A program made the position numbers and the translations under genes. Under the pieces are notes generated by a model. It saw nothing but the letters and a program-made list of their open reading frames with translations, was not told where the DNA came from and made no database searches. A DNA stretch of 64,000 bases from a candidate division KSB1 bacterium (GTDB lineage: Bacteria > Zhuqueibacterota > Zhuqueibacteria > Zhuqueibacterales > Zhuqueibacteraceae): NCBI GenBank assembly GCA_034506255.1, contig JAPDPX010000004.1, forward strand, positions 124,001 through 188,000, given 5' to 3'. Of the stretch, positions 34,654 to 43,514 are shown piece by piece; positions within the stretch are counted from its first letter, which is position 1; each line of letters begins with the position of its first letter.

Positions 34654-35475
34654 TCAGTGGTTCAGGGCTTTCAGGCCTTCGCGTGCGCGGTTGATCAAAT
34701 CAGCCGATTTGCTGGTGGCGATGACCTTGTTCCACCACTCTGCGGCTTTGTCGTGCTCGTGCATGGCAGCATAGATCACGGCCATGTTGAACATGGCAAA
34801 ATCATAATCGGGGCGCTGCTGCAGCACGGTCTGCAGCTCCGCGAGCGCGCGGTCATTCTGCTTGAGATTGAAATACGCGCCGGCGAGATTCAACCGGGTT
34901 TCGACATCCCCCGGTTTGACGGCAAGCATGTCGCGGTAGAAGCCCGCGGCTTCTTCATATTTGCCGGCCATTTCGTAAATGGCCGCCAGATGCAACAGGG
35001 CATTGAGGTCCTTGGGGTCTTCCTTGACGCGTTTCTTCAGCGAGTCGATCTGTGCGAAGATGGGCGCCATGGCGTCCATATCACCCATCCCACCCATCCC
35101 ACCCATTCCACCCGTCCTTGGTGCCGGCGACTGATTCTGGCTGACTGCCGGCGCCGCCGTGGAAGGCTTGACCGGCTCGGGATTGGTGCGGGGATAGAAC
35201 AAAAAGAACAGGATGCCCACCACCACGGGAATGCTGGCGAGCAGCGATATGGTTACCCATGGCGAGCGTGTGCCGCGACCGGATACGCCGTGCGCCGGGG
35301 GGGTGGCCGCCCCGGCCACCGCCTGGCCGCAGTGGTGACAAAATTTGGCCCCCGGCTTGAGCTCACTGCCACAGGCGGCACAGGTGCCGGCACTGGCATG
35401 CGCCAGCTTGGTGCCGCAGGCGGGACAAAAGCGGTGCTGTGGCGAGACCTCCGCGCCACATTGACTGCAATTCAT
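34654..35475 (-). CDS. Zinc-ribbon, transmembrane and TPR protein
   Basis: This is 273 residues. Two N-terminal zinc ribbons (CSQCG...CPACG and CAACGSEL...CHHCG), one transmembrane helix (about 72-93), a linker with the unusual GGMGGMGGMGDMDAM run, then about four TPR units from residue 135 to the end. The architecture suggests a membrane-bound scaffold with a cytoplasmic metal-binding head and a TPR arm on the other side. AAGGAAA precedes the start. It follows the SirB1-like gene by 10 bp, so the two are one operon. Confidence 0.75.
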   Translation of the reverse strand: MNCSQCGAEVSPQHRFCPACGTKLAHASAGTCAACGSELKPGAKFCHHCGQAVAGAATPPAHGVSGRGTRSPWVTISLLASIPVVVGILFFLFYPRTNPEPVKPSTAAPAVSQNQSPAPRTGGMGGMGGMGDMDAMAPIFAQIDSLKKRVKEDPKDLNALLHLAAIYEMAGKYEEAAGFYRDMLAVKPGDVETRLNLAGAYFNLKQNDRALAELQTVLQQRPDYDFAMFNMAVIYAAMHEHDKAAEWWNKVIATSKSADLINRAREGLKALNH

Positions 35476-35485
35476 GCGGGTTTCC

Positions 35486-36349
35486 TTATGGTTCCTGGGT
35501 GCGCAACATTTTTAAAATGCGGTCGAGAAAAGTCGCCTGCGCCAGCTCATCCCGTTGGGAATGAATCAGGATCAAATTGCGCACCATGCGGGCAATGATG
35601 GTGCGCGGCGCGGCGCGCTGCAACATGCGGTCTTCGAACGTCATCCCCGAGCCTTGCAGCAGCTTCATGCACTCCGCGCGGGTGATGAGGCGGCCGCCGT
35701 AAAAAGGATCGATCAGGAAGGATTCCTCCGGGGTCTGATAGCGGCAGATGAAATGCACCGGCAGGTTGACGCCATGCACCGGCACTTGCAGCCGCCGGGC
35801 GATCAGCAGGTAGAGCACAGAGAGACTCACCGGGATGCCGGTGCGGCGCTCGATCACGCGGTTCAAATAGGAATTGTCGGGATCGTAATACTCCTCAACA
35901 TTGCCGCGAAACCTCTCCTCCACGAACAGGACGTGATTGATCGTCTCGACGATGACGCGGCCGGGCTGGGTGTGTGGTGGTTCCGCCAGGCGGACACGAA
36001 TGCGTTCGGCAAAACCATCCAGCTCTCGTTGCAACGGCGCAAGGTCCAGGTCCGGATAGCCCACCCGCGCCAGCAAAAAGGCGGCATGTTCGAGATCGAT
36101 CTGTTCCTCCTCCAGTAGACCCAGGACATAGAATGAGCTGATCAAATCCTCCCGGTGGATTTGTGCCAGCACGTGGCGCGCCTCGATGCGGGTGCGGCCG
36201 TCGCCATCGTCACGCGCGGCCTGCCGCAAAAAGCCCTCGGCCTCCTGGCCGATCTGCAACAAATGCTCGCGTGCGATGCTGCGAATTTTGGCGTCTTCAT
36301 CCCCCAGCAGGGTGATGAGCGCCTGAATTTCACTGGCAGATTTCTTCAC
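35486..36349 (-). CDS. SirB1/transglutaminase-like family protein
   Basis: This is 287 residues of the SirB1 (YchA) family, transglutaminase-like fold. The landmarks are FRGNVEEYYDPDNSYLNRVIERRTGIPVSLSVLY, VPVHGVNLPVHFICRY and FLIDPFYGGRLITRAECMKLL. In related proteins the Cys-His-Asp triad is often incomplete. No active-site Cys stands in the usual IPVSLSVLY position here, so catalysis is doubtful. The start is a GTG at 36349. The function of the family is not settled. Confidence 0.75.
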   Translation of the reverse strand: MKKSASEIQALITLLGDEDAKIRSIAREHLLQIGQEAEGFLRQAARDDGDGRTRIEARHVLAQIHREDLISSFYVLGLLEEEQIDLEHAAFLLARVGYPDLDLAPLQRELDGFAERIRVRLAEPPHTQPGRVIVETINHVLFVEERFRGNVEEYYDPDNSYLNRVIERRTGIPVSLSVLYLLIARRLQVPVHGVNLPVHFICRYQTPEESFLIDPFYGGRLITRAECMKLLQGSGMTFEDRMLQRAAPRTIIARMVRNLILIHSQRDELAQATFLDRILKMLRTQEP

Positions 36350-36391
36350 CGTTTTTCACACCCTCGATGGAGTTCAGGATTTGTGCCCGGT

Positions 36392-37060
36392 TCACCGCGC
36401 CCGGCCCCCGGTTTGGGCCGCCGGCTTCCTGCCGCCCAGGCGATTTTCCGTGCCTGCGAGCAGGCGCTGAATGTTCTTGCGGTGGGTGAAAACGATGAGA
36501 AAGGCGAGCGCGAGGCTGAATTGAAAATGCGCTTCGGGAATCTCCTGGCGCGTGAACTTTTGCACCAGCAGCAACACCACCGGCAGGCTCACCGCTGCCA
36601 GCATCGAGCCCAGGGAAACATAGCGGGTGGCATACACCACTACGATGAAAATCACCAGGCACACCAGGGCGGCGAGCGGATAGAGCGCCAGAATCATGCC
36701 GGCGGCGGTGCCCACGCCTTTGCCGCCGCGAAAGCCGGCAAACACCGTCCAGATGTGGCCCAGCACGGCAGCCACGCCGGCCACGATCGGCAGCACGGTG
36801 GCATCGATGTGCGGCGTGCCCAACGGCTGCCAGCGTGAAATCCAGTGGGTCGCGGCAAAGCCCTTGAACACATCAACCAGCATCACCGCCAGCCCGGCCT
36901 GCCAGCCGAGCACACGAAAGACATTGGTGCCGCCGGCATTGCCGCTGCCTTCATTGCGAATGTCGAAATCGCTGCCGCGCAGGAGCCTGCCAACCAGAAT
37001 CGCAGTGGGAAACGAGCCGGCCAGATACGCGGCGAACAACACCAGCAGGAATGACAGCAT
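36392..37060 (-). CDS. plsY: Acyl-phosphate:glycerol-3-phosphate acyltransferase
   Basis: This is 222 residues. PlsY makes lysophosphatidic acid from glycerol-3-phosphate and acyl-phosphate, the first step of phospholipid synthesis, in the inner membrane. The three signature motifs are present: AGSFPTAILVGRLL, GSGNAGGTNVFRVLG and GHIWTVFAGFRGGKGVGTAAG, within about five to six transmembrane helices. It follows the FakA-FakB fusion gene by about 165 bp, which supplies acyl-phosphate in other bacteria. GAGG lies seven bases before the ATG. Confidence 0.93.
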   Translation of the reverse strand: MLSFLLVLFAAYLAGSFPTAILVGRLLRGSDFDIRNEGSGNAGGTNVFRVLGWQAGLAVMLVDVFKGFAATHWISRWQPLGTPHIDATVLPIVAGVAAVLGHIWTVFAGFRGGKGVGTAAGMILALYPLAALVCLVIFIVVVYATRYVSLGSMLAAVSLPVVLLLVQKFTRQEIPEAHFQFSLALAFLIVFTHRKNIQRLLAGTENRLGGRKPAAQTGGRAR

Positions 37061-37226
37061 CGCATGTCCTCACGCAAACGCCGTTGCACGCGGCGCAGAA
37101 AAAGAGTCTTCGAAAACAGAGTGATGACTTGTCCGCCCCCGGCCTGGTGCACCGGCGAGGGCACTCCTGCCAAAGCGGCCGGCAATCTGCCGGGCTCATG
37201 CCTTTTCGCCGGCCGCGAGTTGTGAA

Positions 37227-39020
37227 TCATTCCCCCAAAACAGCAATGGCCACCGCGCCGGGGCCGGCATGCACCCCCAGCGCCGGCGACACACTGGTAA
37301 TCGGAACCTCGGCAAGTTCCAATTGTCTGCGCAATTGTCCCGCCAGAGAGGCCGCGGCTTCAGGGGCATTGGCATGTGCCACCATCACGCGCAGGTTGCG
37401 CTTGCCGGCGGCGGCCTGGGTGGCGATCGCGATCAACTTGCGGTGCGACTGGCTGCGACGGAAGGCCCTGGCCACCATCTGCGGCCGGCCCTCGGGGGTG
37501 ATCGTGATGATCGGCCGGATTTTCAACAAACCGGCCAGCCCGCCGCGCCAGCGCGATACGCGGCCACCGCGCACGAGATAGTCCATGGTTTCGACCGTGA
37601 AGAACAGTCTGACATTTTGCACCGCCCACTGCACCCGTTTTTCGAGATCAGCCAGCATCATGCCATTTTCTGCGGCGATGGCGGCCTCTTTGACGATCAG
37701 GCCCTGGGCGATGCATACATTTTTGGAATCGATCACGCGAATGTTGATGTCCTGGTGCACCGCCTGTGCGGCCCGCTGCGCCGCCTGCAGGGTGCCGCTC
37801 AACGCGCCGGTGAGAATGATGGCCACGGCTTCGCGGTGATATTGCGCCGCCTGCAGGTAGACTTGTTTGAAATCCCCGGGCGCAGGCTGCGAGGTGGTGG
37901 GATGCACCGGGGAGGTGGCGAGCAGCTCGTAAAAATCACGGTCGGTGATGGTCACCTTGTCGATGTAGGTTTTGCTGCCGAAGGCGAGTGCGACCGGCAC
38001 CATGTGGATGTTGTAGCGAATGAAATCTTCGCCGGGCAGGTCGCAGGCGGAATCGGTGATCACCGCCACCGTTTGCGCGGCAGGATCGTGATGCGCACGT
38101 GAGTGCTGGCTGCGCATGTCGTCCTGCCTGCAATTGACCAGCTCGCCGTATGCGCGCGCCACCGCGAAGACCTGCTCGGGCTCATTGCTGTGAATATGAA
38201 TGCGCACGCGCTCGCTCGAACCTGCGACGATCATGGAATCGCCCAGCGGCCGCAGTTGCTCGCGCAGGGCCTGGCGGTCGATGTTCTGGCCGACGATGTA
38301 AGCCTGGGTGCAATATTGGAAGGTGATTTGCTCCGGCTGCTCTTCGACCCGCGCCCTGGCGTTGCCAAACGTCAGGATGCCCCGCGCCAGGCGTTCGATT
38401 TTGCCCGATTGCACGAATTGCAGGATGCCTTCCAGCAGGTGCACGAAACCCTGGGCACCGGCATCCACCACGCCGGCTTTCGCCAGCACTTTGAGTTTCT
38501 CCGGGGTGCGGTGCAGGGATTCGGTGGCGGCTTGCAGGGATTCACGCAGCAGGGTGGGGAAATCCGTGACGCGCTGCCAGGTGTCATGAATGTGTTGTGC
38601 CCAGTCGTGGATCACAGTGAGAATGGTGCCCTCGCGCGGCTCGGCGATGGCTTCGCGCGACAGGCGGGCGGCGGTTTTCACAGCGGCGGCAAACATGCCC
38701 AGGTCGGCGCGCGTCTTGCCGGAAAAACCCTCGGAGAGGCCCTGGAAAAATTGCGCGAGAATGGCGCCTGAGTTGCCGCGCGCGCCCATCAGCGCCGAAT
38801 CTGCCAGCGCCAGACTTACTGCATGCACCGATTGTTCCTTGCAGTTGAGCGCGCCCTCCGCCACGCTGCGCATGGTCAGGGCCATGTTGGTGCCGGTGTC
38901 GCCATCCGGGACGGGAAACACGTTGATGTGATTGAGCTGCTCCTGCATTTGAATCAGGCGTTGCGCTCCGGCAATCACCGAGTCTTTCAGTCGCGGGCCA
39001 TCGAGGTAGGTAATGGGCAT
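37227..39020 (-). CDS. FakA-FakB fusion, fatty acid kinase
   Basis: This is 597 residues joining two normally separate proteins. The N-terminus (about 1-200) is a DhaL/DAK2 kinase domain with NHINVFPVPDGDTGTNMALTM and ARGNSGAILAQFFQGL. A FakA middle region follows (about 200-310, with VDAGAQGFVHLLEGI and YCTQAYIV). From about 315 to the end is a DegV (FakB) fatty-acid binding domain with VITDSACDLP, PTTSQPAPGDF, LSGTLQAA and ETMDYLVRGGRVS. FakA phosphorylates FakB-bound fatty acid to acyl-phosphate. Followed on the same strand by plsY, the consumer of acyl-phosphate. DAK2-DegV fusions are known but not common. Confidence 0.88.
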   Translation of the reverse strand: MPITYLDGPRLKDSVIAGAQRLIQMQEQLNHINVFPVPDGDTGTNMALTMRSVAEGALNCKEQSVHAVSLALADSALMGARGNSGAILAQFFQGLSEGFSGKTRADLGMFAAAVKTAARLSREAIAEPREGTILTVIHDWAQHIHDTWQRVTDFPTLLRESLQAATESLHRTPEKLKVLAKAGVVDAGAQGFVHLLEGILQFVQSGKIERLARGILTFGNARARVEEQPEQITFQYCTQAYIVGQNIDRQALREQLRPLGDSMIVAGSSERVRIHIHSNEPEQVFAVARAYGELVNCRQDDMRSQHSRAHHDPAAQTVAVITDSACDLPGEDFIRYNIHMVPVALAFGSKTYIDKVTITDRDFYELLATSPVHPTTSQPAPGDFKQVYLQAAQYHREAVAIILTGALSGTLQAAQRAAQAVHQDINIRVIDSKNVCIAQGLIVKEAAIAAENGMMLADLEKRVQWAVQNVRLFFTVETMDYLVRGGRVSRWRGGLAGLLKIRPIITITPEGRPQMVARAFRRSQSHRKLIAIATQAAAGKRNLRVMVAHANAPEAAASLAGQLRRQLELAEVPITSVSPALGVHAGPGAVAIAVLGE

Positions 39021-39341
39021 CGCATACGCCTTGCAAGAATGAGCCGCAAAACTGTCGTCACCACCGTCATGGCAGCGGGCAGGGTCGCAAAATCATCCAA
39101 AAAGAACGGCGCAAATGTAGGCTGACTGCCCGGAAAAGTCAAGCGAAAATCAGGAAGCCGGGTGCGACCTCCACCACTTGCGGGATCGTGACGCAGGCCA
39201 ATTTGTCTCCAGACCAGGAAGACCAATGGCTTCAACTTTTTCACCGGAATTATGTCAGAGCCGCGAAGCCGCCAGGCGCGGGAAGTGTGAAGGAGCCCGG
39301 TTTCGTTTGGTTGGGACCGCGACCAGCCGGCAAGTTTGACA

Positions 39342-39766
39342 CCTGAATTTTGCATCCTGGCTTGCGGTTGCCCGGAAAAGATGGTGTGTTCACAAAACTC
39401 CGGCAGTTTCTTGCCTTCAAAGTCAAGCAAGACTTTTTTCGAAAGTGCAGCAGCGTTGCCCGGGAGATTCGCCCGTTTGCCCGAAGGCGGCACGGCTTCT
39501 CTCCCACGAAAATGGACTTCCCCCCCCAAAATGGCTTTTTCCGTGCAGCGCCAAAAACAGCTCCAGCGGAACGAACCGTTTGTCGCTGCGCTGGAGGATT
39601 TCTCATGATCGGGCGCGTTTTTGAGGAAGGCCAGGCAGGTCACTCCTGCCGGAGTTGACAGCATGTCGACCTGCAAAATTCTTTACGCCCCCCTCGGGTC
39701 GTAGGACGGCGTCGCAAGCGAATCGGCGTTCCCCGCGGAGGGATCAATCTGGGTGCAAAATTCAAG
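39342..39766. repeat. MITE-like element, inverted copy D
   Basis: This is bounded by 11-13 bp terminal inverted repeats: CCTGAATTTTGCA at 39342-39354 and TGCAAAATTCA at 39754-39764. Both interior parts of copy A are present in reverse orientation, including GTGTTCACAAAACTCCGG, the CTCCTGCCGGAG palindrome near 39644, and CGGAGGGATCAATCTGGGTG near 39735. Its right end overlaps the rpe stop codon. The remaining spacer (39021-39341) shows no gene. Confidence 0.7.
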
Positions 39767-40442
39767 GATGCACCGTATCGGGCCGGGCGGCCAGGGCGGC
39801 GTGCTTGAGTTGCGCGCAGGCAGCGGCGGGATCGGTGGCGCCAAAAATGGCGGCGCCTGCCACCAAAACGTCGGCACCGGCACGCACGGTCGCAGCAACA
39901 GTTTCCACATCAATGCCGCCATCGGCTTCGAGCAGAATCGTGCGTCCGGTCGATCGAATCATCTCATGGGCCCGCTGCAGCTTGGGCAGCGTGCTGTGCA
40001 GGAATGCCTGCCCGCCGAAACCGGGATTGACGGTCATGACGAGCAGCAAATCGATGTCGCCCAGAATTTCTTCAACCAGCGTCAGGGGCGTGGCGGGATT
40101 GAGCGCCACACCGGCCGCTGCGCCGGTCTGGCGAATCTGCTGCACCACGCGATGCAAATGCGGACAGGTCTCCACATGCACCGTGAGACGGTCGGCGCCG
40201 GCCTCGCGGAACGCCGTGAGGTATTTTTCCGGATGCGCGATCATCAGGTGCACATCGAGCGGCAGAGAGCTGCAGCGCCGCGCCGCGGCCACGACCAGCG
40301 GGCCGAAGGTGAGGTTCGGCACGAAGTGACCATCCATGATGTCACAGTGAAGCCAGTCGGCGCCGGCGTTTTCGACCTGCTGAATGGCCTCGCGCAACCG
40401 CGAAAAATCCGCTGACAGAATGGAGGGAGCTAGCAGAATCAT
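39762..40442 (-). CDS. rpe: Ribulose-phosphate 3-epimerase
   Basis: This is 226 residues, the normal length. It interconverts ribulose-5-phosphate and xylulose-5-phosphate in the pentose phosphate pathway. The TIM-barrel metal and catalytic motifs are LAPSILSADF, HCDIMDGHFVPNLTFGP, DVHLMI, VNPGFGGQAF and LEADGGI. The stop codon TGA is formed by the terminal inverted repeat of the element ending at 39766, leaving a short tail (ARPDTVHP). No clear ribosome site precedes 40442. It is the last gene of the rsmB-PASTA-rpe run. Confidence 0.93.
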   Translation of the reverse strand: MILLAPSILSADFSRLREAIQQVENAGADWLHCDIMDGHFVPNLTFGPLVVAAARRCSSLPLDVHLMIAHPEKYLTAFREAGADRLTVHVETCPHLHRVVQQIRQTGAAAGVALNPATPLTLVEEILGDIDLLLVMTVNPGFGGQAFLHSTLPKLQRAHEMIRSTGRTILLEADGGIDVETVAATVRAGADVLVAGAAIFGATDPAAACAQLKHAALAARPDTVHP

Positions 40443-40508
40443 GAGGCAGGCAGTGTGAATGAAGTTCTCGTCGTTTGCAGCTTTCGCCGCCGGTGGCACA
40501 CGGTGGTT

Positions 40509-41315
40509 TCAATCATTGCGATCCGGCAGGGCGCTGACTTCCAAATCGATGGTGGCGCCCTTTTCGACGATGGTATTGGCCTGCAGCGACTGCCGGATCA
40601 CGGTTTCGGGCAGCAAATCCGGCACGATGGTGTAGGTGAGCTGGCCGAGGCGCAGGCCGGCCTGCTGGATTTTGAGCACGGCATCCTGCAACGTGCGGCC
40701 CTCGAGCTGCGGCACCACGAACGCCTCCGGCTCGGGCCCGACGCTCAGCGTGATGTTGACTTTGGTGTTCATCGCCACCTCGGCGCGCGGCGGCACCGAC
40801 TGCCAGCTTATCACACCTTCGGGATGGATATTGGAATAGTCATAGTTCACCGAACCCAGCGCCAGGCGCGCCTGGTTGAGCAGCAACTCGGCTTCGCGCT
40901 GGGAACGGCCGACCAGCTCCGGCACTTGAATGCGCTTCTCGCCACGGCTGGTGACGACGTGCACGCGCCGGCCGTATTTCACTTTGGCGCCGGGTGCCGG
41001 GCTTTGTTCGAGCACGTACCCGAAGGGCAATTCATCACTGAAGCGTTCTTCCTCTTTGATGATGGCAAAGCCGGCATTTTCCAGCGCGGCCTTGGCGTCT
41101 TCGTAGCGCATCCTGGTGATGTTGGGTATTTCCACTTGCTGGCCGTGACGGGTGTAGAGCGGCATCGCAATCCAGTCCAGCAGCAGGCCCAATGCCAGTA
41201 TCAGGGCGAACACACCGGTCAGCAGGGCGAAGAAGCGATTGTTCAGCACGGCGATCAGGCCGCGCCGCCAGAAACGCAAAGGTGGGGAGCCTTGGGGATT
41301 AAACACCTTGTTCAT
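40509..41315 (-). CDS. PASTA-domain membrane protein without kinase
   Basis: This is 268 residues. A short cytoplasmic N-terminus, one transmembrane helix (about 30-52, FALLTGVFALILALGLLLDW), and then three PASTA units (from VEIPNITRMRYEDAKAALENAG, VPELVGRSQREAELLL and VPQLEGRTLQDAVLKI). PASTA domains bind peptidoglycan fragments and usually belong to Ser/Thr kinases or PBPs. No kinase domain is present. Its position between rsmB (4 bp away) and rpe is the place of the PASTA kinase prkC in Firmicutes. Confidence 0.85.
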   Translation of the reverse strand: MNKVFNPQGSPPLRFWRRGLIAVLNNRFFALLTGVFALILALGLLLDWIAMPLYTRHGQQVEIPNITRMRYEDAKAALENAGFAIIKEEERFSDELPFGYVLEQSPAPGAKVKYGRRVHVVTSRGEKRIQVPELVGRSQREAELLLNQARLALGSVNYDYSNIHPEGVISWQSVPPRAEVAMNTKVNITLSVGPEPEAFVVPQLEGRTLQDAVLKIQQAGLRLGQLTYTIVPDLLPETVIRQSLQANTIVEKGATIDLEVSALPDRND

Positions 41316-41319
41316 GTTT

Positions 41320-42693
41320 TCAACTCAGCTTGAGCAGATGTGCGGCGAAACTGCCGTCAAGGCCGTGGCGATGCGGCAGGGTTCGCACAAAACCCTGCGG
41401 GTCGCAAAAGCGGTCATCCACGAATTGCTGCGCCGGCTGCAACACAAACGCCGGATGGGTGGCCAGGAACCACGCGACCATCTCTTCGTTCTCCGCCGGT
41501 TCGGTGGTGCACGTGCTGTAGATCAGGCGTCCGCCGGGTGTTACCAGCGTGGCGGCATTGCGCAGAATCTCCTGCTGCAGTTGCACCAGTGCGGGAATGT
41601 CTTCCGGCCGTCGGCGCCAGCGCAGGTCGCTGCGTTTGGCGAGCACCCCCAGCCCGGAGCAGGGCGCATCCACCAGCACCAGATCCGCGGCGACGCCCGA
41701 AAACGTGCGGGCATCAGCCGCGATCATGTCGATTTTGCAGTGCACGCGTTGTGCGGCTTCCGCCAGCAGGCGCAAGCGTTTTGGGCTTTGATCGACGGCA
41801 ATCACCCGGGCCTGCGGGGCCAGCTCGGCGAGATGCAGGGCCTTGCCGCCGGGCGCCGCGCAAAGATCCACAATCATCCCTCCCCTGGCCGGGGCCGCGA
41901 GATGTGCGACCAGCCCGGCGCTGCCGTCTTGCACCACAAAAGCACCGGCTTTGAAAGTTTCCAGATTGGCGAGATGATGCAGGGGCGGCATTTGGTAGAA
42001 ATGCGGCAGCCCGGCAATTTCCTGCAAGCTTGCGCCGGCGGCGGCCAGTTCGGCGAGCACGGCTTGCGTGTGGCGCGCCGGCTGCACCACGCGAATCGTC
42101 AACTTCGGGATCTCGTTGTTCGCCTGTGCCAGTGCCAGCATCCCGGCATCGCCATGGCGCTCCCGCCAGCGTTGCAACAACCACTCGGGATAGCTCAGCG
42201 CCTGCGCCAGTTGCCCGAGATCATTGGCCTGCAGCAGGATCTCGGGGTCCGGCCAGCGCATGGGCGCGCGCAGGGCATTGCGCAGGACCGCGTTGCACAG
42301 CCGCGCCAGAGGTTCGCCAAAATGCGCGCGCGTCAGCTCCACCGCTTCATGCACCACGGCATAGGAGGGTACACGATCGAAATAACGAAGCTGGAACAAT
42401 GCGCTGCGCAGGATGTTCTTCAACAACGGCCGCGCGCCGGCAAAATTTTTTTGAAAATGGCGGGCCAGCTCGGCATCCAGGCGGCGGCGCCAGCGGGTCA
42501 CCCCGTTGGCAATCGCCGTGACCAACGCCTTGTCGGGCTCCGGCAGACGGCTGCGGCCGAGATGCTTTTCCAAAACCTGGTCGAGATAGGCGCTGCCGGT
42601 TTCCGCCTCGGTGAGAATGCGACAAGCCAGCCGGCGTGCTGCCGTTGGCCGCGCCGGCGCGGCAGGCGTCGCAGCAGTTGACAGGTCGGTCAT
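41320..42693 (-). CDS. rsmB: 16S rRNA (cytosine-967 C5) methyltransferase
   Basis: This is 457 residues. RsmB methylates C967 of 16S rRNA with SAM. An N-terminal NusB-like RNA-binding domain (VTRWRRRLDAELARHF, AVVHEAVELTRAHFGEPLARLCNAVLRN) precedes a Rossmann methyltransferase domain: DLCAAPGGKALHLAEL, VDAPCSGLGVLAKRSDLRWRR with the catalytic PCSG Cys, and IYSTCTTEPAENEE with the second Cys. It starts five bases after the small membrane gene and ends four bases before the PASTA gene, so translation is likely coupled. Confidence 0.92.
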   Translation of the reverse strand: MTDLSTAATPAAPARPTAARRLACRILTEAETGSAYLDQVLEKHLGRSRLPEPDKALVTAIANGVTRWRRRLDAELARHFQKNFAGARPLLKNILRSALFQLRYFDRVPSYAVVHEAVELTRAHFGEPLARLCNAVLRNALRAPMRWPDPEILLQANDLGQLAQALSYPEWLLQRWRERHGDAGMLALAQANNEIPKLTIRVVQPARHTQAVLAELAAAGASLQEIAGLPHFYQMPPLHHLANLETFKAGAFVVQDGSAGLVAHLAAPARGGMIVDLCAAPGGKALHLAELAPQARVIAVDQSPKRLRLLAEAAQRVHCKIDMIAADARTFSGVAADLVLVDAPCSGLGVLAKRSDLRWRRRPEDIPALVQLQQEILRNAATLVTPGGRLIYSTCTTEPAENEEMVAWFLATHPAFVLQPAQQFVDDRFCDPQGFVRTLPHRHGLDGSFAAHLLKLS

Positions 42694-42698
42694 GCGCG

Positions 42699-43076
42699 CT
42701 AGTCTTCCACCGCTTTCACGTCGGTGATGAAGTATTCGGTCTCCCCGAACCAATCAACCGGCAGGCCGACGTGCTGTTCGTAGGACAGCGCGACGCGTTT
42801 GCCCATGGTGCGGTTGATTTTTTCGGCGACTGCATCATCCCGCACGCTGAAGTAAAATTTTTCCGGCATGACGCCGGGCACGGTCGCCAGCGCCAGCTCG
42901 CCCTCCCAGGTTTTGAAGATCCAGCCCTTTTTCGACAGCTTCTGCACATAGCCGGCACGTTCGCCGCTGGAATAACTCCAGGTCAGCATCAACCAGGTGT
43001 AGAGGCTCACCAGAATGAGCGGGATCACGATCAACCCCGCCAGCCAGCGGCCCCAATGAAATCTTTTGCCTTGCAT
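42699..43076 (-). CDS. Small conserved-looking membrane protein
   Basis: This is 125 residues with one N-terminal transmembrane helix (LAGLIVIPLILVSLYTWLML) and a soluble tail with WSYSSGERAGYVQKLSKKGW, KTWEGELAL and EKFYFSVRDDAVAEKIN. I know this pattern from short membrane proteins sometimes mislabelled as 6-phosphogluconate dehydrogenase; nothing enzymatic is visible. The ATG at 43076 has a weak ribosome site. It is 5 bp upstream of rsmB. Confidence 0.6.
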   Translation of the reverse strand: MQGKRFHWGRWLAGLIVIPLILVSLYTWLMLTWSYSSGERAGYVQKLSKKGWIFKTWEGELALATVPGVMPEKFYFSVRDDAVAEKINRTMGKRVALSYEQHVGLPVDWFGETEYFITDVKAVED

Positions 43077-43514
43077 TTGCCCGACTCGAGTGAGTGTGAG
43101 AATGTTCCTTGAAAATACGCTGGCGCAGGCTTCCTGCCTGCAGGCGGACAGGTGGCCGGCGGCTGTTGGCAAGAAAATACACCGCCGCTCATCCCGGAGA
43201 AATCTCGCCGAGAAGGAGGCCCGGCCATGGTACTGAAGCAGCATGTCTTCCGTCTGACTCGTCCCTCCAGGGCGGCGCGATTTTCATTCCGGCAGTGTCG
43301 TATGGCAGTGGCTCTGCAAAAACGATCATGAACGCGACTATTTTGCCGCGCAGCCCTCCTGCCCGCGCAGCTTTGCCGACAAGAGGTCGGCGCTGGGTGA
43401 TTTCGCATTTCATGGCAAAGGCATCCCGTGGGTTGCGCGAGCCGGGTTCGAATTCCCACAGAATCCCTGCAGCATGACCGCAATGGTGGCCGTGTTTTGC
43501 GAGGCAACCGGCCA
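43077..43514. other. Intergenic spacer, no gene seen
   Basis: A 440 bp spacer. It includes GCAGGCTTCCTGCCTGC (43117-43133), a short palindrome of the same type as at 7858. No ORF looks protein-like. Confidence 0.4.

Noticed and set aside
37269..38102. 277-residue forward ORF opposite the FakA-FakB gene
   Set aside because: Its His/Arg-rich shadow composition comes from GC-biased third positions of the reverse gene.
43430..43475. Possible tRNA T-arm (GGGTTCGAATTCCC)
   Set aside because: The T-loop string is there, but the flanking bases do not give a 5 bp T-stem and no acceptor or anticodon arm fits around it.
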